This document shows positions 41,862 to 51,183 of a stretch of 64,000 nucleotides of DNA, in pieces. Position numbers and translations under genes: made by a program. A model generated the notes under the pieces. The model saw only the letters and a list, made by a program, of their open reading frames with translations, did no database searches and was not told the DNA's origin. How positions within the stretch are numbered: the first letter of the stretch is position 1; each line of letters opens with the position of its first letter. This stretch comes from an uncultured Bacteroidota bacterium (lineage in GTDB: Bacteria > Bacteroidota > Bacteroidia > Flavobacteriales > Schleiferiaceae). Where the stretch lies: NCBI GenBank assembly GCA_913057235.1, contig CAJXNI010000004.1, positions 1-64,000 on the forward strand, in the 5' to 3' direction.

Positions 41862-44138
41862 ATGGCTAAGAGCAAGAAAAAAGATGTACTGGATTACCAC
41901 TATGAAGGGCGCCCGGGAAAAATTGAAGTGGTACCCACCAAACCCAGCAACAGCCAAAGAGACCTTTCTATCGCCTACTCACCCGGTGTTGCTGAGCCTT
42001 GCAAAGAAATACACGCCAACAAAGAAGACGTGTTTAAATACACCGCCAAGGGCAACTTAGTAGCGGTAATATCTAATGGAACAGCCGTATTAGGTTTAGG
42101 AGATATTGGGCCCGAGGCCAGCAAGCCCGTTATGGAAGGCAAGGGGGTGCTCTTCAAAATTTTTGCCGACATTGACGTTTTTGATTTAGAACTGGATGCC
42201 ACCGACCCTGAAAAGTTTGTAGAAATTGTAAAGGCTCTGGAGCCCACCTTTGGCGGCATCAACCTAGAAGATATTAAAGCACCTGATTGCTTCTACATTG
42301 AGGAGCGGCTAAAAACCGAAATGGATATCCCGGTAATGCATGACGATCAGCACGGCACCGCCATTATTACCGCAGCCGCCCTTTTTAATGCGGCCAGTTT
42401 AGTGAACAAAAAGTTATCGGAACTTAAAGTAGTGTTCAATGGGGCAGGCGCCAGCGCCAGCAGCTGTGCCAAGCTATTTTTAGCCTCTGGGGTTAAACCC
42501 GAAAACCTATTGATGGCCGATAGTAAAGGGATCATTACTACCCGCAGAGAAGACTTAAACGAATCCAAAAAATTCTTTGCCCGAGACACCCCGCATAATA
42601 CCTTGAAAGAGGCCCTTAAAGGAGCGGATGTTTTTGTGGGCCTTTCAGTGGGAGGCATTCTCAGTGAAGAAATGGTTAAGAGCATGGCGGCAGATCCTAT
42701 CGTTTTTGCCTTGGCCAATCCAGACCCTGAAATCAGCTACAGCAAGGCCATGGCCAGCCGTCCAGACATCATTATGGCTACTGGCCGATCTGACAACCCC
42801 AACCAAGTGAATAACGTACTAGGTTTCCCTTACATTTTCAGAGGCGCCTTAGACGTTAGAGCCCGAAAGATTAACGAAGAAATGAAACTGGCGGCCGCTA
42901 AAGCCATTGCCGAGCTAGCCAAAGAAAACGTGCCTGAAATTGTAAATCTGGCCTACAATGACGCCAATTTGCAGTTTGGCAGAGACTACATTATTCCCAA
43001 GCCTTTTGATCCGCGTTTGATCTACAAAGTGGCCATGGCCGTGGCAAAAGCCGCCATGGAAAGTGGCGTAGCCACTAAGCCTATTGAAAATTGGGAGGAT
43101 TACAAAGAGGAGCTCCTCAACCGTTTGGGTAGAGATGACAAATTCATTCGCTTGGCCCAGGAAAAAGCCAAGCGTAATCCGCAGCGGGTAGTTTTGGCTG
43201 AGGCCGATAACCTTAAAACTTTAAAAGCCGCCCAAATTGCCGTAGATGAAGGTATTGCCAAACCCATACTTTTGGGCAATCGCGAGCGCATTTTGGCGCT
43301 CATTGAGGAGAATAACCTGGAAGACATTAGCCACCTACCTATTATAGATGCTTACGCAGACACGGAAAAGGCTGAAGTCTATGCGCAACTGTTCTATAAA
43401 AAACGCCAACGTAAGGGCATTACTTTATTTGATGCTCGCAAAAAAATCAGAGATCGTAATTACTTTGGCACTGCCATGGTAGAAGCGGGCGATGCGGACG
43501 CTTTCGTATCGGGTTTAACCCGAAAATACAAAGAGGTGGTAAAACCCATTTTTGAGGTTATTGGCACCCGCAGCGATGTGCGCAAAGCAGCAGGGCTGTA
43601 CATTATGCTTACCAAAAAAGGACCGGTTTTTTTCACCGATACCACTATTAATGAAAACCCTACGGCCCAAGAAATTGCAGAAATGGCCTACCAAACCGCC
43701 CAAGTCATTAAGCGTATTAACCTGAAGCCTAAGTTGGCACTGGTCAGCTACAGCAACTTTGGCAGTGCCAGCGGAGAAGAACCACGCAAAATGGCCAAAG
43801 CCCGTGAGCTGCTAAAAGAAATGGATCCATCCTTAATTGTAGATGGAGAGATGCAGGCCAACTTTGCGGCCAATAATGAGTTGCTGAGGGAAACTTTTCC
43901 ATTTAGCGAGTTGGCGCACAATAGGCCTAACGGATTTATTTTCCCTAACCTATCAGCCGGAAATATAGCCTACAAATTGCTCCAGAGCTTTGGATCAGCA
44001 GAGGCCATTGGCCCATTTTTAATTGGCGTAAACAAGCCCGCCCATGTTTTACAAATTGGCAGTTCTGTGCGGGAAATTGTAAATATGATTACCTTAGCTT
44101 CGGTTGATGCTCAAACAAGTCCAAACTCTCAAAACTAA
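41862..44138 (+). CDS. maeB: NADP-dependent malic enzyme with phosphotransacetylase-like domain
   Basis: A 758-residue MaeB-type protein. The N-terminal ~430 residues are malic enzyme, oxidatively decarboxylating malate to pyruvate with [19 protein letters not shown], catalytic-site segments [15 protein letters not shown] and [15 protein letters not shown], then [11 protein letters not shown]. The C-terminal ~320 residues resemble phosphate acetyltransferase ([33 protein letters not shown]) but in MaeB proteins this part is usually non-catalytic and binds acetyl-CoA as an allosteric signal. A universal-stress gene follows after 8 bases, in an apparent operon. Confidence 0.96.
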   Translation: MAKSKKKDVLDYHYEGRPGKIEVVPTKPSNSQRDLSIAYSPGVAEPCKEIHANKEDVFKYTAKGNLVAVISNGTAVLGLGDIGPEASKPVMEGKGVLFKIFADIDVFDLELDATDPEKFVEIVKALEPTFGGINLEDIKAPDCFYIEERLKTEMDIPVMHDDQHGTAIITAAALFNAASLVNKKLSELKVVFNGAGASASSCAKLFLASGVKPENLLMADSKGIITTRREDLNESKKFFARDTPHNTLKEALKGADVFVGLSVGGILSEEMVKSMAADPIVFALANPDPEISYSKAMASRPDIIMATGRSDNPNQVNNVLGFPYIFRGALDVRARKINEEMKLAAAKAIAELAKENVPEIVNLAYNDANLQFGRDYIIPKPFDPRLIYKVAMAVAKAAMESGVATKPIENWEDYKEELLNRLGRDDKFIRLAQEKAKRNPQRVVLAEADNLKTLKAAQIAVDEGIAKPILLGNRERILALIEENNLEDISHLPIIDAYADTEKAEVYAQLFYKKRQRKGITLFDARKKIRDRNYFGTAMVEAGDADAFVSGLTRKYKEVVKPIFEVIGTRSDVRKAAGLYIMLTKKGPVFFTDTTINENPTAQEIAEMAYQTAQVIKRINLKPKLALVSYSNFGSASGEEPRKMAKARELLKEMDPSLIVDGEMQANFAANNELLRETFPFSELAHNRPNGFIFPNLSAGNIAYKLLQSFGSAEAIGPFLIGVNKPAHVLQIGSSVREIVNMITLASVDAQTSPNSQN

Positions 44139-44146
44139 CCGTAAAA

Positions 44147-44947
44147 ATGAACGTTTTATTCCCCACTGACTTCTCCGAAAACGCAGACCTGGCCTGCAAT
44201 TACGCTTTTGACTTGGCCAAAAGAAGCCAAGGTAAAGTAACTGTTTTAAACGCCTATGATTTACCGTATTCTGACCGTAGTTTAACCACATCCCTGCTGG
44301 AGGTGATGAAAGAAAATGCGGAGAAAAATATGCGGGCTTATGAAGAAAAATTAAAAGCATTTGGGGTTCCCTATGAAACCCAGGTAAGCCTGGGAAACCC
44401 TATCAGGCTCATTAAAGAATTAGCGGCCAAACACAGTATTGATATTGTGGTGATGGGTACCAAAGGGGCCAGTGGTTTAGAAGAGGTTCTAATTGGTTCT
44501 AATGCCGCCTCCGTAATTCAAAACACCACCAAGCCGGTTTTGGTAATTCCTCCGGGTACCAATATTAAAAGCTTTAACCACATGATTTTTGCCAGCGATT
44601 TTGATTTGGAGAAACAAGAAAGTGCCTTAGTTCAACTCAAAGATTTTGCCGACATCTACGGAACCAAAATAGACGTGGTACATGTGCAAAAAGACAGTGG
44701 CAGCCCCGCAGGCAGCCGAGACAAAGTGAAAAGTATTTTAGGAGATGCCCAAAAGGAATTCACCATTTTAAAGTCAGACAATGTAGAAAAAGCTATTACG
44801 GCTGAGGCCGAAAAAGAAAATGCTGAAATTGTTTCAGTAGTGTCTAAAAACTACGGCTTTTTTGAAGGACTCTTTCACCGCTCTTTATCCAGTAAACTAG
44901 CCTACCACACACACTTACCTTTACTGGTTTTGCATGAACCAAAATAA
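44147..44947 (+). CDS. Universal stress protein, tandem Usp domains
   Basis: A 266-residue cytoplasmic protein with two Usp domains. The first starts MNVLFPTDFSENADLACNYA and holds the ATP-type glycine motif as VMGTKGASGLEEVLIGSNAAS. The second begins near HMIFASDFDLEKQES and lacks the full glycine loop (IVSVVSKNYGFFEG), so only the first is likely to bind nucleotide. Double-domain Usp proteins of this type are common in Bacteroidota. The gene lies 8 bases after maeB; a hairpin spans the stop codon (44943-44964). Confidence 0.9.
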   Translation: MNVLFPTDFSENADLACNYAFDLAKRSQGKVTVLNAYDLPYSDRSLTTSLLEVMKENAEKNMRAYEEKLKAFGVPYETQVSLGNPIRLIKELAAKHSIDIVVMGTKGASGLEEVLIGSNAASVIQNTTKPVLVIPPGTNIKSFNHMIFASDFDLEKQESALVQLKDFADIYGTKIDVVHVQKDSGSPAGSRDKVKSILGDAQKEFTILKSDNVEKAITAEAEKENAEIVSVVSKNYGFFEGLFHRSLSSKLAYHTHLPLLVLHEPK

Positions 44948-44964
44948 AGGCTTAAACCTTTATT
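44943..44964 (+). terminator. Hairpin spanning the Usp stop codon
   Basis: AATAAAGG (44943-44950), loop CTTAAA and CCTTTATT (44957-44964) form an 8-bp perfect stem. The TAA stop (44945-44947) is within the left arm. No U-tract follows. It separates the Usp gene from the downstream aromatic gene, so partial termination is possible. Confidence 0.45.
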
Positions 44965-44982
44965 GGGTATAGAAACATCCCT

Positions 44983-46053
44983 ATGACTTTTAAGGATATT
45001 GACCAGTGGCTAGGCCATGCAAAAAAGCCCCTGCTTATTGCCGGACCCTGCAGCGTTGAGAGTGAAGAGCAGATGTTAAACACTGCTCAGCTCTTGGCTA
45101 AAAATTCTTCGGTAAATGCGCTCAGAGGCGGAGTGTGGAAACCTCGCACACAGCCTGGCTCTTTTGAAGGCATTGGCAGCCCCGCCTTAAGCTGGCTTAA
45201 GCAAGCTGGTATGCAAACTGGTTTACCGGTTATTACCGAAGTAGCCAACGCACGGCATGTAGAAGAAGCGCTTAAGGCCGACATAGACATGCTGTGGATA
45301 GGCGCGCGCACCACTGTAAATCCCTTTTATGTGCAAGAAATTGCAGATGCCTTGGATGGCACAGACATCCCTGTTTTCGTGAAAAACCCCATCCACCCTG
45401 AGGTTAAATTATGGGTAGGTGCCCTAGAAAGATTACATAACAGTGGCATTCAAAAATTAGCCGCCATTCATAGGGGCTTTTACGCTTACCAAAGTCAGCC
45501 TTTTAGAAATGAACCCAAGTGGGAAGTGTTTTTTGAGCTGCGTAGACTATTGCCTGAGGTACCCGTTATTTGCGATCCCAGCCACATTGCCGGCAAAAGC
45601 GAGCTTATAGCTGAAGTTTGCCAAAGCGCGTTGGATTTAGGCATGGACGGCTTTATGGTTGAAAGTCACATTCAACCGGCAAAAGCTTTGAGCGATGCAC
45701 AACAGCAGGTAACCCCGGCCCAGTTGCAGGAAATTTTTCAAAACCTAGAGTTCAAAACAGAAGCCATAGATGATGAAAAACTGATTTGCAAGCTAGAAGA
45801 TTTGCGGGCAGAGATAGATCAGGTAGATCAAAAACTCTTAAACACCCTAAAAGAGCGCATTGAATTAGTGGCCCAAATAGGCCCCGTAAAAAAGGCCAAC
45901 CACACCACCATCTTTCAAATGAAACGCTGGTTTAAGGTGCTTGAAAATAGAAAGGCCTATGCCAAAGACCACGGCTTGGATGAGGAAATAATCCATGAAC
46001 TCTTTCAGTTAATCCACAAATACTCCATAGATGTGCAGCTGGGCAGCCAATAG
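44983..46053 (+). CDS. Bifunctional DAHP synthase / chorismate mutase
   Basis: A 356-residue fusion. Residues 1-~255 are a 3-deoxy-7-phosphoheptulonate synthase (KDSA-like subfamily): LLIAGPCSVESEEQM, LRGGVWKPRTQPGSFEG, VFVKNPIHPEVKLWVGALE, VICDPSHIAGKSELI. Residues ~265-356 are a type II (AroQ) chorismate mutase, LEDLRAEIDQVDQKLLNTLKERIELV being split by a catalytic-type Lys region and ending EIIHELFQLIHKYS. It joins the first shikimate step to the committed step to Phe/Tyr, which allows prephenate-pathway feedback. This order of domains is known in Bacteroidota. Confidence 0.92.
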   Translation: MTFKDIDQWLGHAKKPLLIAGPCSVESEEQMLNTAQLLAKNSSVNALRGGVWKPRTQPGSFEGIGSPALSWLKQAGMQTGLPVITEVANARHVEEALKADIDMLWIGARTTVNPFYVQEIADALDGTDIPVFVKNPIHPEVKLWVGALERLHNSGIQKLAAIHRGFYAYQSQPFRNEPKWEVFFELRRLLPEVPVICDPSHIAGKSELIAEVCQSALDLGMDGFMVESHIQPAKALSDAQQQVTPAQLQEIFQNLEFKTEAIDDEKLICKLEDLRAEIDQVDQKLLNTLKERIELVAQIGPVKKANHTTIFQMKRWFKVLENRKAYAKDHGLDEEIIHELFQLIHKYSIDVQLGSQ

Positions 46054-46059
46054 GCTGCC
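46042..46059 (+). terminator. Hairpin with the DAHP synthase/chorismate mutase stop codon at its loop
   Basis: GGCAGCC (46042-46048), loop AATA and GGCTGCC (46053-46059) form a GC-rich 7-bp stem. The TAG stop at 46051-46053 lies at the loop-stem junction. A weak U-rich stretch (GTGGTTTTGAT) follows. It is plausibly a terminator before recJ, which has its own -7-like box. Confidence 0.5.
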
Positions 46060-46069
46060 GTGGTTTTGA

Positions 46070-46077
46070 TATCTTTA
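46070..46077 (+). promoter_or_regulatory. Near-consensus -7 box TATCTTTA for recJ
   Basis: TAnnTTTA, one mismatch from consensus, 20 bases before ATG 46097 and just downstream of the hairpin. Confidence 0.4.
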
Positions 46078-46096
46078 GCCTTCCTAAGTTAATTTA

Positions 46097-47818
46097 ATGC
46101 GCTATCAGTGGACCTTAAAAAATGTAGCTTCCCCAAGCAAGGTACAGGCCTTGCAAAAATCCTTGAGTATTCCAGAAAGTCTCTGCCACCTTTTGGTACA
46201 GCGCGGAGTAGAAACCTTTGAACAAGCCCGTAAGTTTTTCAGACCCCAACTAAGTCATTTGCATGATCCTTTTTTGATGCATGACATGGCCAAAGCCGTG
46301 CAACGCATTGAGGAAGCCAAAGCCCAGGGAGAACGTATTATGATTTATGGCGATTATGATGTAGACGGTACTACAGCTGTGGCCTTACTGTACTCTTTTC
46401 TGCGCAAGCATTACGCAGAGCTTTGCACCTACATCCCAGATCGTTACAAAGAGGGCTACGGAGTTTCCCTTGCCGGGATAGACTTTGCCCATGACAATGA
46501 GGTGGGTTTAATCATTGCCTTAGATTGTGGTATAAAAGCCCTTGACCAAGTGAATTATGCGCGCGAGAAAGGCATTGACTTCATCATTTGTGATCACCAC
46601 CGCCCAGGAAAACGGCTACCAGCGGCTAAAGCTATTCTCAATCCTAAAAAAGAAGTGTGCAACTATCCTTACAAAGAGTTGAGCGGTTGCGGGGTGGGCT
46701 TTAAGCTGGTACAAGCGCTTTGTAAAAACTGGCAATTGCCGCAAGAAGAATGGCTGCCTTTGCTGGATCTGCTGGCGGTAAGCATTGGAGCAGACATTGT
46801 GCCCATCACCGGTGAAAACCGCGTATTGGCCTTTTACGGTTTAAAGTTGATCAATGAAAATCCGCGGCTAGGCCTTAAAAGCCTCATTGAACTAGCCCGT
46901 AGAGATCAAGCCCCTCTAACCATCACAGACGTGGTTTTTCTTTTAGGCCCACGTATTAACGCGGCCGGGCGCATAGAACACGGCAGCCTGGCGGTAGAAA
47001 TGCTCAGCGGTACTGATGTTCAGCAAGTGGAGCGCGTTTGTGAAAAGGTGAACAGCTTAAACCAAGAGCGTAAAGAATTAGACCGCAGCATTACCGAGGC
47101 CGCCCTTAAATCACTGGAAAACCCGGAGGAGTTGCAACGCAAAAGCACCGTTGTATTTGATGCCCACTGGCACAAGGGGGTTATTGGCATAGTGGCCTCG
47201 CGCCTTACAGAAACCCACTACCGCCCTACCGTGGTTTTCACCGAAAGCAATGGAGTTCTGGCCGGTTCAGCCCGTTCTGTAAAAGGGTTTGATGTGTACG
47301 AAGCACTGAATGACTGCAGCGATGTGCTGGAGCAGTTTGGTGGCCATAAATACGCAGCAGGAATGACTTTACAACCGCAGCGTTTTGAGGAGTTTAAAAC
47401 ACGCTTTGAGCAAGCCGTTACCAAGCGCATAACCCCAGACCAGCTAATTCCAAAAATCAACGCTGATTTAGAGCTCAACTTTTCGGAAATCAGCGAGAGC
47501 TTTTACCGCATTTTAAAGCAATTTGCCCCCTTTGGCCCATTGAACCTTGCCCCTACCTTTATTACTAAAAATCTTCAAGACTGCGGCTGCAAGCGAGTAG
47601 GGGCCGATTTAAGCCACCTACGCTTTCAATTGAAAGAACCCAGTAGCGGCATTACTTTAAACGGTATTGGATTTGGCATGGGCGCCAAGCTTGAAGAATT
47701 GCAACAAGCCGGGAGCATTGCCGTGGCCTTCCATTTGGAAGAGAATACTTTTAATGGCCGCACCACCTTACAGCTAAAGGTTTTAGACACTCTACCTTCT
47801 GAAAAGGTAAATGTCTAA
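46097..47818 (+). CDS. recJ: Single-stranded DNA-specific exonuclease RecJ
   Basis: A 573-residue 5'-3' ssDNA exonuclease for recombination and mismatch repair. The DHH phosphoesterase motifs are present: MIYGDYDVDGTTA with Asp86, Asp88 and Asp90, and FIICDHHRPG. The DHHA1 domain includes HKGVIGIVASRL and FGGHKYAAGMTL. The C-terminal OB-like domain begins near PINADLELNFSEI-type sequence (IPKINADLEL). Length is standard. It ends at a convergent bidirectional terminator shared with the M23 peptidase gene. Confidence 0.95.
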   Translation: MRYQWTLKNVASPSKVQALQKSLSIPESLCHLLVQRGVETFEQARKFFRPQLSHLHDPFLMHDMAKAVQRIEEAKAQGERIMIYGDYDVDGTTAVALLYSFLRKHYAELCTYIPDRYKEGYGVSLAGIDFAHDNEVGLIIALDCGIKALDQVNYAREKGIDFIICDHHRPGKRLPAAKAILNPKKEVCNYPYKELSGCGVGFKLVQALCKNWQLPQEEWLPLLDLLAVSIGADIVPITGENRVLAFYGLKLINENPRLGLKSLIELARRDQAPLTITDVVFLLGPRINAAGRIEHGSLAVEMLSGTDVQQVERVCEKVNSLNQERKELDRSITEAALKSLENPEELQRKSTVVFDAHWHKGVIGIVASRLTETHYRPTVVFTESNGVLAGSARSVKGFDVYEALNDCSDVLEQFGGHKYAAGMTLQPQRFEEFKTRFEQAVTKRITPDQLIPKINADLELNFSEISESFYRILKQFAPFGPLNLAPTFITKNLQDCGCKRVGADLSHLRFQLKEPSSGITLNGIGFGMGAKLEELQQAGSIAVAFHLEENTFNGRTTLQLKVLDTLPSEKVNV

Positions 47819-47855
47819 AAAAAGAGACCGCCTTTAAAAAAACGGTCTCCCTTTA
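47817..47855. terminator. Bidirectional terminator between recJ and the M23 peptidase gene
   Basis: GAGACCG (47824-47830) and CGGTCTC (47843-47849) pair across a 12-base loop. The A-run 47817-47823 gives a seven-U tract for the minus-strand transcript; CCTTTAAAATTTT follows on the plus side. Both convergent genes end within 60 bases. Confidence 0.85.
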
Positions 47856-47877
47856 AAATTTTAAATTGGAAAAAGGC

Positions 47878-49206
47878 CTATCCCGCAGAAGCGTAATGCA
47901 CCTCTTGCGAAGGCTTGCCCTTAACTGGAATGGCGTCTAAGCGCTCCTTCATTTCGGCCATTTTAACCATGTACTCAGCTTTGTAAATTTCTTTGATGGG
48001 TTCAGCGTCTGGCAGATCTTGTTGGTAAGGATCTACCTGTTTACCGTTTACCCAAAAGCGGTAACACACGTGCGGGCCCGTGGCTAAACCAGTGCTGCCT
48101 ACGTAACCTATTACATCGCCCTGCTTTACTACTTTACCAGAGCGAATGCCTTTAGCAAATTTACTCATGTGGAGATACTGGGTGGTGTAGGTTGCGTTGT
48201 GCCGCACTTTCACATAGTTGCCATTACCGCGAGTGTAGGCAGCGGCAATTACTTCGCCATCGGCTGTGGAGCGGATGGGGGTGCCACGTGGCGCAGCGTA
48301 ATCAGTGCCTAAATGCGATTTGTAACGCTTTAATACAGGATGAAATCTGCGAGGTGAATAGCGACTGCTTATACGGGAATAATTGAGTGGAGCTTTTAAA
48401 AATGCCTTGCGCAGGGTTTTTCCTTCCTCATCAAAATAATCGGAGTATTGTGCACTATCGTGCTGATACCAAAAACTGTAAAAAGAACGATCGCCATGGT
48501 TAAAATCGCAGGCCAATACTCTACCAATGCCTACACTTACCGTGTCGTCAATGAATTTCTCTTCATAAATTACTTTAAAGTAATCTCCCTTTTTAATTCT
48601 AAAGAAGTCAATGGTCCAGGCGTAAATGGTAGACAACTCCATGGTTAATGCGGGCGAACCGCCTGCATTGGAAATTGTTTCATACAAGCTGGACTCAATT
48701 TTACCACTAATTTGTTTTTCACGAATGGTTACAGGCTTTTCACCCTTGTATACGCTCACCGAATCAAACAGATCAAAAACGTAATAATTAACCGGACTGG
48801 GTTGATACACCATGTAGCGAGCCACTTTAGTGCTGTCATTGGCTTCGCAAAAAAGGGCGTAAGGCTTCCCGGTGCGCAGGCTTCGTACGTCAAAAACATC
48901 CTTATAATTTAAGGCAATACTGTTGATGGTGGCATAATTTACCCCAAAGCCTAATAAGATATTGCTAAAACTTTCGCCATACTTTACCACTCGGTCAATC
49001 ACCTCAAAAGAATCTGTAGGTAAGCCAAAGCGCAAATTTTCGGGCTGCTCAAGCTCCACCAGTGCCGGAGTACTTTCTGACACTACCTCTTCATTACCAA
49101 GCTCTTTAGGTTGAAGGTAGTTGTCAAAAACACCAAGGTTATTGAGTAAAAAAACCGAAAGCACCAGCACCAAGGTGGCTCCTGCTATCTTAAATTTGGT
49201 TTGCAT
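47878..49206 (-). CDS. M23 family metallopeptidase (LytM/DacB-type endopeptidase)
   Basis: A 442-residue cell-envelope peptidase. An N-terminal helix (KIAGATLVLVLSVFLLNNLGV) anchors it or acts as a signal. A ~200-residue periplasmic region follows, with OapA/LysM-like elements (DRVVKYGESFSNILLGFGVN). The M23 domain near 300-400 shows the zinc motif HLGTDYAAPRGTPI, then TQYLHMSKFAKGIRSG and HVCYRFWVNG. It is predicted to cleave peptidoglycan cross-bridges. It has its own promoter (49236-49243). The domain layout resembles ShyA-like DD-endopeptidases. Confidence 0.92.
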   Translation of the reverse strand: MQTKFKIAGATLVLVLSVFLLNNLGVFDNYLQPKELGNEEVVSESTPALVELEQPENLRFGLPTDSFEVIDRVVKYGESFSNILLGFGVNYATINSIALNYKDVFDVRSLRTGKPYALFCEANDSTKVARYMVYQPSPVNYYVFDLFDSVSVYKGEKPVTIREKQISGKIESSLYETISNAGGSPALTMELSTIYAWTIDFFRIKKGDYFKVIYEEKFIDDTVSVGIGRVLACDFNHGDRSFYSFWYQHDSAQYSDYFDEEGKTLRKAFLKAPLNYSRISSRYSPRRFHPVLKRYKSHLGTDYAAPRGTPIRSTADGEVIAAAYTRGNGNYVKVRHNATYTTQYLHMSKFAKGIRSGKVVKQGDVIGYVGSTGLATGPHVCYRFWVNGKQVDPYQQDLPDAEPIKEIYKAEYMVKMAEMKERLDAIPVKGKPSQEVHYASAG

Positions 49207-49235
49207 AAAGTGAGCGAGTTTTCCTGTAGAATGGG

Positions 49236-49243
49236 CAAAAGTA
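49236..49243 (-). promoter_or_regulatory. -7 box TACTTTTG for the M23 peptidase gene
   Basis: An exact TAnnTTTG match on the minus strand, 30 bases before ATG 49206. Confidence 0.55.
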
Positions 49244-49280
49244 AGAAAATACTGCCTTCACCCCAGTATCTACCTAGTTT

Positions 49281-50273
49281 TTAGCGCTTTTTAGAAAGCC
49301 CCGCCTCGTCCAGCACATCCTGTACCCAAGATTTCCCCCAGTCGTCTTGTTCCTCTTGGCTCCAGAGTTCGGGATAGAAAATGCGTTTTTGAAACCGGGG
49401 TGGTAAATATTTCTGCCAGTTGGTACCGCCCGTAGAGGCAATATCACTTGGTCTTTGGGCTAAATAAACCACTGAGGTGCGATAGTGCTGCAAAGGCCAG
49501 TTTACGTTTACATTCAAATCCAGCTTGCGTAATTGCTCCTTTAGTTCTTGTAGCACGGGCTCTTCGGCCGAAAGGCTTTGGAAGATTTGCCAAAGATTAC
49601 AGTCTTGATACTTTTTTGCAAAACGCATCAGCTCATCGGTATACTTTAGTTCAAACTGCTTGAGCGTTAAAGTCTTTTGGCCACTATCAGCCAGGGTAGC
49701 ACCTTTCTTCCAATAAATGTATTTGTACATTTCTTCAATGGATCCTTCCTTACTACTAAAGCGATGACGCTCATTTTTATCAACTAAATTGTAAAAATCA
49801 GTGGCGGCAATTTCCACCATGCGGTACTGAACACTTTGGAAACCACTGGCCGGAATTAATGACATTCTAAAGTTTAGAAACTGCTCGCGCTCCATACCTT
49901 TTTCCATAACCGCAAATGAATGGGTAAGCGCGCCAAAATAGCGGTTAATACGTTCCACCTTAGTTTTAAAAAGCTGGGCGTTCAGGGGGCCATCGGCAAA
50001 AGCCAGTTGCTTTATTTCATGAAGCGAAAGCTTAAAATAAAGCTCAGTTATTTGGTGGTACATGATAAAGACCTCCTCATCAGGTATGCTGGTAATGGGG
50101 TTTTGTAAACTTAGTAGGGTATCTAGGTGAATGTAATCCCAGTAGGTGTTGTAATCTTGGTAGAGTAAACCATCTAAAAAGTTGAGCAGCTCCTGACCAC
50201 TGGCCTGGTACTTATCTGCTAGTTTGTCTAAGCGTTCTTGTATCTCTGGGGTAACTTCTAGATGCTTGGCCAT
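49281..50273 (-). CDS. kynA: Tryptophan 2,3-dioxygenase family protein
   Basis: A 330-residue haem dioxygenase predicted to open the indole ring of L-tryptophan to N-formylkynurenine. The TDO pattern is recognisable: NTYWDYIHLDTLLSLQNP, EVFIMYHQITELYFKL with distal His73, and SGFQSVQYRMVEI. A late HYRTSVVYLAQRPSDIASTGGT carries the proximal His and the TGG loop. Compared with the proteobacterial enzyme the spacing is longer and residues such as QHQTSELW are replaced. No other kynurenine-pathway gene is nearby. It has its own promoter; DUF3108 lies upstream. Confidence 0.82.
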   Translation of the reverse strand: MAKHLEVTPEIQERLDKLADKYQASGQELLNFLDGLLYQDYNTYWDYIHLDTLLSLQNPITSIPDEEVFIMYHQITELYFKLSLHEIKQLAFADGPLNAQLFKTKVERINRYFGALTHSFAVMEKGMEREQFLNFRMSLIPASGFQSVQYRMVEIAATDFYNLVDKNERHRFSSKEGSIEEMYKYIYWKKGATLADSGQKTLTLKQFELKYTDELMRFAKKYQDCNLWQIFQSLSAEEPVLQELKEQLRKLDLNVNVNWPLQHYRTSVVYLAQRPSDIASTGGTNWQKYLPPRFQKRIFYPELWSQEEQDDWGKSWVQDVLDEAGLSKKR

Positions 50274-50296
50274 AAAGCGTGTTTTTTTGCTTTGGC

Positions 50297-50304
50297 CAAA
50301 TTTA
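50297..50304 (-). promoter_or_regulatory. -7 box TAAATTTG for the tryptophan dioxygenase gene
   Basis: An exact TAnnTTTG match on the minus strand, 24 bases before ATG 50273, in the 36-base gap after the DUF3108 gene. Confidence 0.55.
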
Positions 50305-50309
50305 TTGTT

Positions 50310-51131
50310 TTAGAAGAAACTTACCGGATTGCGTAGACCCTCATAGTCAGATAGTTCAATTTTAATGCTGCCTACCAAAAGCTCACTTTGAATAAGTATA
50401 GGAATTTTGTTGGCATCATCGGTCACATAAATAGTCATGCTTTCCTCATCTTTAAAAACACGACCTTTTTGTAAAACCGGCCGCAGCACCAAGCATTTAA
50501 CTTTACCAAATTTGGTTTTGATCACTTTACGGTCAATTAATTTGAGGGCAAAAGGAAACTGTTCATGATCTAAAAACATGGTAAAGCTTAGTGACTCGCC
50601 CACCTTCATGTTTTTGGTGTCGTGGGCCCGGGCGTAATAAAATGAGCTTAGCATATCTTGTGCATAGGGGGCGTAGTTAAAGATCCCTTTATCAGGATGC
50701 TTTAAGTCCTTCACCTTTTGAGTGTACTGATTAAAAACCAAGTGACGTTTGATGATGTGGCCTCCTTCATTCACATCGCGGATGAACTCCCAGGGTACCA
50801 TGGCCTTGCTATCAATAAAGGTCTCGTAGCGGTCACGCGTTTTAAAAAACCATTCTGCCATACCTACAGAGCGGCCCGTGCCCACCATGTGATAAGTAGG
50901 GCGCTGATTCTTAGAGACCAAGCCCGCTACTTTAACGGTGGCTTTCCCTGCGTTAATCACTCCATAGCGAATGGTATAGTCCAGTTTTTCACCCACTTGA
51001 AAAGCGGTTTGCTCCAACTCACGCAAGGGTTCTACTGCAGGGTCAGAGGCACTGTGCAACTCCCCCAAGTTGTTTTGAGCGGGCAAGGCCAAAAGCGCGG
51101 TGAGGCTTAATGCGGTAAGTATGGCTTTCAT
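50310..51131 (-). CDS. DUF3108 family periplasmic protein
   Basis: A 273-residue exported protein with a short signal peptide (MKAILTALSLTALLALPAQ). It matches DUF3108: FQVGEKLDYTIRYGVINAGKA near 45, then YHMVGTGRSVGMAEWFFKTRDRYE, LDHEQFPFALKLIDRK and VLRPVLQKGRVFKDEESMTIYV, ending SIKIELSDYEG. The family is predicted to be a periplasmic beta-structure and has no established role. It is separated from the leuS unit upstream by a terminator hairpin. Confidence 0.9.
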   Translation of the reverse strand: MKAILTALSLTALLALPAQNNLGELHSASDPAVEPLRELEQTAFQVGEKLDYTIRYGVINAGKATVKVAGLVSKNQRPTYHMVGTGRSVGMAEWFFKTRDRYETFIDSKAMVPWEFIRDVNEGGHIIKRHLVFNQYTQKVKDLKHPDKGIFNYAPYAQDMLSSFYYARAHDTKNMKVGESLSFTMFLDHEQFPFALKLIDRKVIKTKFGKVKCLVLRPVLQKGRVFKDEESMTIYVTDDANKIPILIQSELLVGSIKIELSDYEGLRNPVSFF

Positions 51132-51160
51132 GTCTGTAATTTTTAACCCAATGTTTCAAT

Positions 51161-51179
51161 AAAAATGCCAAAAGGCATT
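51161..51179 (-). terminator. Terminator after the leuS-small membrane protein unit
   Basis: On the minus strand AATGCC, loop TTTT and GGCATT are followed by UUUAUUG. It lies 5 bases past the 51184 stop codon on the minus strand. Confidence 0.6.
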
Positions 51180-51183
51180 AAGA

